Part shown: positions 16,702 through 24,300 of the stretch, piece by piece
Position numbering within the stretch: the stretch's first letter is position 1
Layout: every line of letters begins with the position of its first letter
Origin: an uncultured SAR116 cluster alpha proteobacterium
GTDB taxonomy: Bacteria; Pseudomonadota; Alphaproteobacteria; Puniceispirillales; Marisalimonadaceae
Reading direction: 5' to 3'
DNA length: 64,000 nt
Assembly (NCBI GenBank): GCA_902517815.1
Contig: CABYED010000004.1
Coordinates: 62,001-126,000, forward strand
Translations under genes and position numbers: made by a program
The notes under the pieces: model-generated
Seen by the model: only the letters and a program-made list of their open reading frames with translations
What the model was told of the DNA's origin: nothing
Databases searched by the model: none

Positions 16702-17814
16702 CTAGAAATTTCCAAGTTGCATTGTGGCTTCTGGAATTATTTCTTGTATAATTTTTTTTCCTTTATATTTAAAATTTGAAGTGGCTGATAGAAGAGCAAT
16801 CACACTATTATTATGATGGTTTGGGACAGCAAATTGTCCAAACTTTCCAGTCAAAACAATAACTGGCTTACCTGAAATTTGAGAAACCCAAAAATAATAA
16901 CCATATTTTTGATATTTTCTTGTACTAGTTCGTAAAGCATTTTTAACACCATCTAGGAGGTAATTGCCCATACAAGATTTTGATTTAATTTCATTGTTCA
17001 TATAGTTGGCCATGTTTGCCCAATCTCTGGTTTTGAGGAACATTCCAGCCATCCCTAATGACATTTTGTTTTTGTCTTCAAGCCAATATAAAGCACCTTC
17101 AGGTTTGGTTTTTGGAAAAACATTCTCAAAAAATACCTGTGCTACAGATTTTTGTGTTATTTCATTAATTAATATTGAAGTAGCTGTTATATCAAGAGAA
17201 TGGTATCTACTCATCTTTCCTTGTTCAGAAAATTTTGTTTTAATTTTTTGAATTACTTTTACTAAATCATTACTTCCATTATTTTGTCGATTCATCATCA
17301 TGTGATTAAATTTTTTTTCATTATCTCGGTTCTTATTAATACCACTAGACATTCTTAATAAATTTCTAATGGTTATGTCTTTGTAGATACTGTTATTTAA
17401 TGATTGTGAATATTTAGAAGAAGTATCATCTAAAGATTTTATTTCTCCACTACATAACAGATGTCCAACTGTCAGACCAACTGCTGTTTTAGTCATAGAC
17501 ATTCCATGAGAGTAGAAATCAGGATTAGCTCCTAACTTTGTGTTATATCTTTCATAAACAATTTTGCCATCCTTCATTGCTACTGCTGAGAAATTACTTG
17601 GAGCTTTGAAGAATTTATCTAAATTTATTTTTTGACCGAGCTTGGTTTGCTGAGGATTTTTATTTTCAAAAAAAGCAACTGGTGTAGGTCCCTTGCCTTC
17701 TCTAGAGTTTAAGTCTCGTCCCATCATTCTTTTCTTAACAAAACTTTTGTCCAAATCAGCAAGGGCATTAAAATTAAAAATAATTGAAATAAAAGCTATA
17801 ATAAATTTTTTCAT
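16702..17814 (-). CDS. Secreted serine beta-lactamase-family hydrolase (second copy)
   Basis: About 370 residues; start at ATG 17814 (AAGGAA upstream) rather than the TTG one codon earlier. A signal peptide (MKKFIIAFISIIFNFNALA) precedes the mature enzyme. SMTK in YSHGMSMTKTAVG is the Ser-x-x-Lys motif, and a Tyr-containing RYHSLDITATSIL segment is in the position of the class C YxN loop (here YHS). The overall plan matches 14138 but sequence similarity is low. It is paired with the broken alpha/beta hydrolase in the same orientation. The substrate is unknown. Confidence 0.8.
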   Translation of the reverse strand: MKKFIIAFISIIFNFNALADLDKSFVKKRMMGRDLNSREGKGPTPVAFFENKNPQQTKLGQKINLDKFFKAPSNFSAVAMKDGKIVYERYNTKLGANPDFYSHGMSMTKTAVGLTVGHLLCSGEIKSLDDTSSKYSQSLNNSIYKDITIRNLLRMSSGINKNRDNEKKFNHMMMNRQNNGSNDLVKVIQKIKTKFSEQGKMSRYHSLDITATSILINEITQKSVAQVFFENVFPKTKPEGALYWLEDKNKMSLGMAGMFLKTRDWANMANYMNNEIKSKSCMGNYLLDGVKNALRTSTRKYQKYGYYFWVSQISGKPVIVLTGKFGQFAVPNHHNNSVIALLSATSNFKYKGKKIIQEIIPEATMQLGNF

Positions 17815-17940
17815 CAATTAAATTCCTTTAGGTTTGTATTAACATGTTAATCAATATTTCTAATTAAAAAAGTTAAAATTTAATTTTAAGTTTTCCTAAT
17901 TCAACATGTTTAAAAAGTTTTCGGAAATTAAAATTACTTC

Positions 17941-18231
17941 TTAAAACTTTTGCTTCAGAAAATTGATTATATTTGGCGTGATAAGCTCACCATAATGTTC
18001 TAATGTTTCAAGTTCATTAATAGCTTCTAAATATATTGCAAGCTCAATACTAGACTTTCTTGCATGTAATAATTTTAAGCTAAAATCTTTATTAAACTCA
18101 GGATGAGCTTAAAGAGCCAAAACTGAATCACCAATTTAAAAAGATGATATATTGCAAAATGAATTACCAGCTATTAATTCAGCATTCTGAGGTAATTTTA
18201 CAACCTGGCCTTGATGGAAGAAGATACGGTT
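17941..18231 (-). pseudogene. Remnant of a class-I glutamine amidotransferase (PuuD/GMP-synthase-like GATase)
   Basis: The reverse strand between two genes carries a decayed frame: FFHQGQVVKLPQNAELIAGN, SSF, stop, IGDSVLAL, stop, AHPEFNKDFSLKLL, ending in TAA at 17941-17943. HQxQV and AHPEF are the C-terminal signatures (catalytic His and Glu) of class-I GATases. Both internal stops are TAA where the family has Gln (SSFQIG and LQAHPEF), each one C-to-T change from CAA. The N-terminal half with the nucleophile Cys is gone. Confidence 0.75.
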
Positions 18232-18300
18232 TAATTTATTAAAATTACCTAACAAACTGTTTTATTTGTTAGTTTTATAATTAGTTTATAAGAGTAAAAT

Positions 18301-18513
18301 TTATTTTATCGAGTCAATCATTACCAATATGCAAATATAGAAAAAAGCAAACACAAATACTGGTGCTGCATTTGATATTCGTTTATTACTTTTTGGCTCT
18401 GACTTTTCCCAGTCTGCTGGCATAACATCTCTATCCCATGCCTCACGTCTTGTATCTTTTTTACGTTGATCAACGTGAATATTTCTTGGGTCAACTTTGT
18501 AATCTGCATTCAT
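18301..18513 (-). CDS. Small single-TM protein, unknown
   Basis: 70 residues: a hydrophilic, strongly charged first half (VDQRKKDTRREAWDRDVMP) and one C-terminal membrane segment (VFVFAFFYICILVMI). It probably sits in the inner membrane with its N-terminus in the cytoplasm. It is 55 bases downstream of the PsiE-like gene and probably co-transcribed with it. No family is recognised; the alternative frame at 18321-18509 has no such features. Confidence 0.55.
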   Translation of the reverse strand: MNADYKVDPRNIHVDQRKKDTRREAWDRDVMPADWEKSEPKSNKRISNAAPVFVFAFFYICILVMIDSIK

Positions 18514-18568
18514 TTTCTAAAATCTTCTCGCATTTCAAATTCTAGGATAACATAATAAAGCTAATTAA

Positions 18569-18994
18569 TTATTTTTTTTCTAACTTATTTGACAAATCTT
18601 CATCTTCAGATTGATAGATATAAGTATTTAATGGTTTAAATCTTATGGCTAAACAAGCCAGTGCAATTACAAGTATTGCTCCTGCTTCATAAAGAAGTAT
18701 GATTGGGTCCATGCCTTTTCCTTGGAGGATTATTAATCTAGCTATTGCTGTCATAGCAATAAACAATGGCAATGTAATAGGTATTTTATTACTTATATAA
18801 AATATACCTATCATTCCTAGAACTTCAGTATATATAAATAACAATAATAAGTCAGCTAATTGTACTTTACCGTTAACATATATAGAGTAGATTTCCTGCA
18901 AAACTGCAATTACAGTTAAAACCGCTATAATACCTAGTAAAACCTTTTCTATAGTTTTTATAATAAGAGCAGGCTTAAATTTATGGTCTTTCAT
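18569..18994 (-). CDS. psiE: PsiE-family membrane protein (phosphate-starvation-inducible family)
   Basis: 141 residues with four hydrophobic segments: IIKTIEKVLLGIIAVLTVIA, LADLLLLFIYTEVLGMIGIFYI, ITLPLFIAMTAIARLII and ILLYEAGAILVIALACLAIRF. The E-V-L-G-M and AMTAIARLII blocks are characteristic of the PsiE family (PF06146). In E. coli psiE responds to phosphate starvation and cAMP-CRP, but its molecular role is not known. It has the normal family length. In this island it may travel as cargo with the small membrane protein downstream. Confidence 0.85.
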   Translation of the reverse strand: MKDHKFKPALIIKTIEKVLLGIIAVLTVIAVLQEIYSIYVNGKVQLADLLLLFIYTEVLGMIGIFYISNKIPITLPLFIAMTAIARLIILQGKGMDPIILLYEAGAILVIALACLAIRFKPLNTYIYQSEDEDLSNKLEKK

Positions 18995-19177
18995 GGCTAT
19001 AACTCTAGATTAACTATAGTGAATAACGAATAATTAAAATATTGATATTATACTACTTTTTACAGTAATTTGAAATTATAAAATTTTTCATAGTGAAACA
19101 TTACCATAGAGTTTGGAGATATATAAAAAAAAAGATAGTGCATTGAATTCATAGTAGAAAAGTATTATATATATCCA

Positions 19178-19235
19178 AGGCATTTAATTACCAACTTGTA
19201 CGCCTTGGCATCCAGCCTAAAGTACTAAAGCGGAG
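19178..19235 (+). ncRNA. Structured leader, copy A (predicted cis-regulatory RNA)
   Basis: One of three copies (also 19511, 20762). Core 19198-19225 reads GUAC, 5 bases, GGC, AUCCA, GCC, UAAA, GUAC. GUAC self-pairs, CUU before it can pair with AAG after it, and GGC/GCC makes an inner hairpin. It ends at the GGAGG ribosome site, with 16 bases between core and ATG. The inner stem covaries between copies (GGC/GCC here, GUC/GAC in copy B), which supports a real RNA fold. Confidence 0.65.
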
Positions 19236-19241
19236 GCAAAA

Positions 19242-19487
19242 ATGACTTCAAATATATTTTCACAAAAAGACCAAGACTTTGCAGATGCAATGGCTACTAA
19301 GCTTCGTTTGAATAGAGAAAAACTTAAACAAACTTTGACCACAGATGAAAAAATTAACCAATTTACTCCTAAGCAGAAAGAAGAGATTGGTGAATTTAGA
19401 TTATCAATTATTCGTGAAGGTCTAGAAGAGTTTCCAGATTTAGACCTAAAAGACGCACTTCAAAAGTTAGAAGAATTTGGAGGCTAG
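19242..19487 (+). CDS. Small protein behind leader A, unknown
   Basis: An 81-residue, soluble, all-helical-looking protein rich in K, E and L (KDQDFADAMATKLRLNREKL, TPKQKEEIGEFRL, DLKDALQKLEEFGG). ATG 19242 follows GCGGAGGCAAAA, where the SD is the 3' end of leader A. No domain is recognised. Its position at the head of a series of small genes sharing leaders with 19575 and 20828 suggests coordinated expression with them and perhaps with the nuclease-helicase at 21394. Confidence 0.65.
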   Translation: MTSNIFSQKDQDFADAMATKLRLNREKLKQTLTTDEKINQFTPKQKEEIGEFRLSIIREGLEEFPDLDLKDALQKLEEFGG

Positions 19488-19510
19488 GAAGACTTTATAG
19501 TCAAACTAAA

Positions 19511-19568
19511 GGGTATTTATAAACCAACTTGTACACCCTGTCACAAAGACAAAAGTACTAAAAAGGAG
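19511..19568 (+). ncRNA. Structured leader, copy B
   Basis: Core 19531-19558: GUAC, ACCCU, GUC, ACAAA, GAC, AAAA, GUAC, with every segment the same length as in copies A and C. The GUC/GAC stem is a compensatory change relative to GGC/GCC. AAAAAGGAG follows, then ATG at 19575, 16 bases after the core as in copy A. Confidence 0.65.
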
Positions 19569-19574
19569 AAAATA

Positions 19575-19816
19575 ATGTCTAAAGATAAATCTATAAAATA
19601 TCTAGATAAGAATGACCCAATTTATAAAGAGGGTTTTAGAGTATCATCTCATAATAAGTCCTTAGAAAACTATATTAAAGCAAGAGAAAATGCTGAAAAT
19701 AAAAGAACCTTTTTTTAGAAAAAATTGCAGATAAGGATACTACTAGAGATGAAATGATAGAGAACATTAAAAATGCCCTAATTGCAAATGGGTGGACTTA
19801 CAAGGAGGATAAATAA
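19575..19816 (+). pseudogene. Small unknown gene behind leader B, frameshifted at a T7 run
   Basis: ATG 19575 behind AAAAAGGAG starts a frame (MSKDKSIKYLDKNDPIYKEG...) that hits TAG right after NKRTFF in a run of seven T near 19710. With one extra T it continues LEKIADKDTTRDEMIENIKN...GWTYKEDK to TAA 19814-19816, a plausible 80-residue protein whose stop overlaps the next start. The conserved leader and the coupled downstream gene argue that the full frame is or was functional. Options are homopolymer error, slippage-corrected expression, or a young lesion. Confidence 0.6.
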
Positions 19817-20274
19817 TGTCATATTATGAATATGAATTTCCTCAACAAAAGATTTTTGAGGTTAAAGATTTACCTTCAATAGATAATTCTAATAAGCTTT
19901 ATATTGATAGTGAAGAACCACTTCAAAAAAACAGACCTAAAATAAAACCGCAAAAGGTAGTCTTTTTATTTTCAGTTGAATGGATGTGGTCACCTGCACA
20001 TAACAGAGTAGATAATTATTTTATTAATATAAAACCGTCCAGGTATTATCTTTGGAATAGTTTTTTTGACCGTCATAGTTTTTCAGATTATTGGGATTTT
20101 ATTGGTTACACTGATAATAAAAAAGGTGACCTAAAAGATATTTCTATAAATCTTATTAAGAAGTATTGGGAAGTTGAGGCTAAAGATTCATATCTTGATC
20201 ATTTTCATTTAATAAGCCTAGAGGGTCTATTAAAAGTAAGTGACATCAAATCACTTGGGAGATCTGTATGGTAA
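19816..20274 (+). CDS. Hypothetical protein, translationally coupled
   Basis: 152 residues, starting at the ATG that overlaps the previous stop (TAATG), with AAGGAGGA 7 bases upstream. The protein is aromatic-rich: VVFLFSVEWMWSPAHNRVDN, then RYYLWNSFFDRHSFSDYWDF and KKYWEVEAKDSYLDHFHL. The mixture of W/Y/H-rich strands and a C-terminal helix is compatible with a small enzyme or binding protein, but no family was identified. No signal or TM segment is present. Confidence 0.65.
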   Translation: MSYYEYEFPQQKIFEVKDLPSIDNSNKLYIDSEEPLQKNRPKIKPQKVVFLFSVEWMWSPAHNRVDNYFINIKPSRYYLWNSFFDRHSFSDYWDFIGYTDNKKGDLKDISINLIKKYWEVEAKDSYLDHFHLISLEGLLKVSDIKSLGRSVW

Positions 20275-20316
20275 GAGTATGCAATTACAATTAATTTTAA
20301 ATATTAAGGAGTAGAA

Positions 20317-20700
20317 ATGGAATTTTTTGATTTTATTAAGGATTTCGTAAAAGAACATGAACAAACTATAGTTATAATTATTATGATAATATTAGCTGTA
20401 TATCTTAATAATAACTATAAAAATAAATTTCAAAAAATGTTAGATGAAAAAGAGAGTTGTAGACTTAGATTTGAAGATTCCCAGAAAGAATTTTTTGAAG
20501 AATGGAAAAATGAATATGAAACTGAAACATTTAAAAAAATTTCAGATGAAAGGTTATTATCTCACAAAGAAAAGTTGAAAGAAATTCAAGACGATTTTAA
20601 TTCTAATACCCTTAACGATATAGGTATAACTCTAATATTTATTTGTTTGTGTGTAGTTATTTCTTTCGTTTATTACTCACCAATATTTTTTGGCAAATAA
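20317..20700 (+). CDS. Membrane protein with two TM segments and a coiled coil
   Basis: 127 residues. One TM at about 17-31 (TIVIIIMIILAVYLN), a long charged, probably coiled-coil middle (FQKMLDEKESCRLRFEDSQ... to KLKEIQDDF), and a second TM at about 103-122 (IGITLIFICLCVVISFVYY). The AAGGAG ribosome site is 6 bases before ATG. The middle would lie on one side of the inner membrane, in a hairpin topology. No family is recognised. It sits between leader-controlled small genes in the same direction. Confidence 0.65.
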   Translation: MEFFDFIKDFVKEHEQTIVIIIMIILAVYLNNNYKNKFQKMLDEKESCRLRFEDSQKEFFEEWKNEYETETFKKISDERLLSHKEKLKEIQDDFNSNTLNDIGITLIFICLCVVISFVYYSPIFFGK

Positions 20701-20761
20701 AATGGAAGAGGGCTCATGTTAAAAATTATCCAATTTCAAATATAATAATTAATAATTTAAC

Positions 20762-20820
20762 AGGCACTTAATCAACCAACTTGTACGCCTTGGCATCCTG
20801 TCTAAAGTACTAAAGCGGAG
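20762..20820 (+). ncRNA. Structured leader, copy C
   Basis: Nearly identical to copy A over 58 bases. Core 20783-20810: GUAC, GCCUU, GGC, AUCCU, GUC, UAAA, GUAC, where the inner stem keeps pairing through a G-U wobble. GCGGAG follows as in copy A, but no ATG comes after it; the next in-phase codon is ATA at 20828. Confidence 0.65.
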
Positions 20821-20827
20821 ATATCCA

Positions 20828-21076
20828 ATAAAAAAAGAAGAGCATTTAAAATACTGCAAAAAAGTAGCAGAGGTTCTTGGTTATGATAGATTACATAATC
20901 TTGATAAACTACAAAGACAATCCTTAAATAATCAATTAAACGACTTAATTGAAGAACATAATAATATTGTTGAAACTGTTACAGATGACGAAATAATAGG
21001 TCGTTATGAACTAGTAACTAAGCATATATATCCTAATGAATTTATTGAAATGCGTGATATGATAAACAGGAAATAA
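20828..21076 (+). CDS. Small unknown gene behind leader C, apparently with ATA start
   Basis: An open frame of 83 codons (KKEEHLKYCKKVAEVLGY..., then QRQSLNNQLNDLIEEHNN and YPNEFIEMRDMINRK) ends at TAA 21074-21076. No ATG, GTG or TTG opens it, but ATA at 20828 lies 7 bases after GGAG, where copies A and B have ATG. Either it initiates at ATA, or the start has been lost by a G-to-A change and the gene is inactive. The composition (K/E/N/L helices) resembles the protein behind leader A. Confidence 0.5.
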   Translation: MKKEEHLKYCKKVAEVLGYDRLHNLDKLQRQSLNNQLNDLIEEHNNIVETVTDDEIIGRYELVTKHIYPNEFIEMRDMINRK

Positions 21077-21094
21077 TTAATTAGAGATATTTAA

Positions 21095-21376
21095 ATGAAT
21101 GATAGCAAAGCACCTGAATGGCTTTTAAAAGCATCTGATAGAATAATTGAACATATGAATGATGACCATTCTAATTCAATTGTATCAACATTAAATGCAC
21201 AACATGACATTAAAGATAAAAATGCAAAAATGGAGAAGTTGGAAGTTAATGGGTACTTTGCTTTATCAAATCAAAAATTATATTTTTTAGAATTTGAACA
21301 AGTTTGTAACTCTGCTGAAGAATATAAAGTAGAACTTATTAAACATGCAAAGAAATATAGAGGTTATGAGTTATAG
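21095..21376 (+). CDS. DUF2470/HugZ-like domain protein
   Basis: A 93-residue single-domain protein. RIIEHMNDDHSNSIVSTLNA is the hallmark of the DUF2470/HugZ C-terminal domain (IxHMNxDH), and the rest (LEVNGYFALSNQKLYFLEF, then YKVELIKHAKKY) fits the fold. In HugZ-type heme oxygenases this region contributes to heme handling, and isolated copies are of unknown role. It follows the ATA-start ORF by 18 bases and is 17 bases before the large helicase gene, so it is probably in the same transcript. Confidence 0.78.
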   Translation: MNDSKAPEWLLKASDRIIEHMNDDHSNSIVSTLNAQHDIKDKNAKMEKLEVNGYFALSNQKLYFLEFEQVCNSAEEYKVELIKHAKKYRGYEL

Positions 21377-21393
21377 ATACTTAGAAATTGATA

Positions 21394-24300
21394 ATGAGTA
21401 ATTTTGAAACACTATTAACTGAGATAAGAAAAGATACTTCAGGAAAGTCATTTGAAGTTTTCTGCAAATGGTTTTTAGAAAATGATCCTTACTGGAAAAC
21501 TCAAGTTGAAAAAGTTTGGCTTTGGGATAATTGGCCTGAACGATGGGATATAGATAAAGGTATAGATCTAGTCTTTAAGCATAAAAACGGACAAAATTGG
21601 GCTATCCAAAGTAAATGCTATTCTGAAGACTATTATATCAAGAAAGAAGACATAGATAGTTTCCTTTCAGAATCAAATCGTAAACAAATCCAACAAAGAC
21701 TACTTATTGGGACAACTGACAGAATTGGTAAAAATGCCAGAGAAACCATGAGTGGTCAGGAAAAGCCAGTAAGACCTCTTTTATTAAGCGATCTTAAAGA
21801 TTCAGGACTTGATTATCCATCTTCTCTTAAAAAATTAGGTTCTAAAGGTAAAAAAAAGAAAATTAATAAGGACAGACCATATCAACAACAAGCTATAAAA
21901 AAGGTTGTAGAAGGCTTTAAGGAGCATGATAGAGGTAAACTTATCATGGCTTGTGGAACAGGAAAAACTCTTGTTACACTTTGGATTAAAGAAAAGCTAA
22001 AACCACAAACAACGCTTGTTCTTTTACCCTCACTTAATCTTCTATCTCAAACTCTTTTTGAATGGACTACTCATAGTAAATATCCTTTTGAAGTTCTTTG
22101 TATATGCTCTGATACAACAGTTGGAAAACAAGAAAGAAACGAAGACATGAGTGTAACAGATGCTTATTTTGATGTTACAAGTGATGTATCTACAATTTCA
22201 AAGTTTTTAAAGTTAGATAAGCCTAAAGTTATTTTCTGTACTTATCAATCATCTGACTTAGTAAGTAAGGCTCAAAAAAAAGAGGTAATAGATTTTGTTA
22301 TCTGTGATGAAGCACATAGGTGTACTGGATTAGCCAAAAGTACTTTCACGAAAGTATTAGATGATAAAAATATTAAAGCTAAAAAAAGATTATTTACCAC
22401 GGCAACGCCACGAATATTTTCAGCATCAGTTAAAACAGTTGCTGCCAAAAAAGATCAAGAAATCTATGGTATGGACGATGAAAATATCTATGGACCAGAT
22501 TTTTTTGAATATACTTTTGGTCAAGCTATTGATGATGAATGGTTAACTGATTATCAGGTTGTTATTGTTGGTGTTGATGAACCAACCGTTAAAGCTTCCA
22601 TAGATGAAAGAGAGCTTATCGCTCTAGACAACGATAAATATGAAGATGCTGAGACTTTAGCTTCAAAAATAAGTGTGGCTAAAGCAATTAAAGATTATGA
22701 CATTACAAGGATGATATCTTTTCACAATAGAGTAAAAGAAGCTCAAAATTTTTCAAAAGATTTTGCTACTATTTTAAAATTATTGAATAAAAAAGATAGA
22801 CCAAAAGGGCATATTTGGACTGATTTTATATCAGGTCAAATGACTACAAAACAGAGAAAAATTAAACTTCAACAATTAAAAAACTTATCCTGTTCTGATA
22901 GAGGCATAGTATCTAATGCAAAATGTTTGTCTGAGGGCGTTGATGTACCCACGCTTGATGGTGTTGCCTTTGTAGACCCTAAAGGAAGTCAAATAGATAT
23001 AATTCAATCAGTTGGACGTGCCCTTAGAAAAAGTGAAGAGAAGAATATTGGAACAATTATACTTCCTGTTTTTTTAAATAAAGATGCAGATGATATTAAA
23101 ACTATAGAAAATAGTAATTTTAAACCAGTATGGGATGTTTTAAAAGCTCTTCGCTCACATGATGAAAGACTTGGAGATGAACTTGATAATTTAAGAGTAA
23201 GAATTGGTAAAAGAAAAAAAATAAAAAAAAACTTACCTAAAAAACTTAATTTAGATTTTCCAAAATCCTTACATCAAAATTTTTCAAATTCATTAAAAAT
23301 AAAATTAGTTACATACACAACTGAAAATTGGATGGACTGGTATGGTCTGTTAAATGCATATGTAGAAAAGTTCAAAGTTCTTCCTAATTCTAAAACTTCA
23401 TTTGAAAATAAAAACTTAGGAAATTGGTGCGGAACTCAGAGAATACGTTATAAGAATAATAATTTAGATATAAAAAAAATTAATTTTTTAAATAAGATTC
23501 CTACATGGAAATGGTCATTAGAGCCAGAATGGATAAATTTTGCAGATGCAAGAAATTTTGCAAGAAAGTTGAATTTAAAAGATAATAAAGGTTGGAGAGA
23601 TTATTTGAAGACAGATAATCTTCCAAATGATATACCCTCTTCACCAGACCATGTGTATGCCAATTTAGGTTGGATTTCATGGGGTGATTGGCTAGGCACT
23701 AGTGCGCTTGGCAATACAGTAAGAAATTTCAAACCTTTTATAGAAGCAAGAAACTTTGTAAGAAGTTTAAATTTAAAAAGTACCACTGAATGGAGACAAT
23801 ATTGTATTTCAGAAACATTTCCTCAGGATTTACCTACAAATCCAGCAAGAGTTTACAAAAATGACGGGTATATTTCTTTTGGTGATTGGTTAGGAACTGG
23901 AAGTGTTGCAACTCAAAAGATTAATTATAGATCTTTTAATGAGGCTAGACAATTTGTAAGAAAATTAAATTTAAAAAATGTTGAAGAATGGAAAAATTAT
24001 AGTCGTACAAAAACCTTTCCAAAGGATTTGCCTGCTAAACCATACAGAACTTATAAAGATGATGGCTGGGAATCTTTTGGGGATTGGTTAGGTACAGGAA
24101 GAATTGCCAATTTTAATAAAGTATTTAGACCCTTTGGGGAAGCAAGAACGTTTGTCAGAAATCTAAAATTACAGAATGCTAAGGAATGGAGAGAATATGC
24201 TCTTTCAAAATCTTTTCCAAAAGATTTACCAAATAGTCCTGAACAAACCTACAAAAATAAAGGCTGGGTTTCTTATGGGGATTGGTTGGGAACAGGTGCA

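Noticed and set aside
18321-18509. Alternative frame within the small membrane-protein gene
   Set aside because: No ribosome site or membrane pattern; the 18301-18513 frame has a proper TM segment and charge distribution.
19178-20820. Leader repeats read as a CRISPR or transposon end
   Set aside because: Only three copies with unequal spacing, each exactly before a start codon and SD; they behave as gene leaders.
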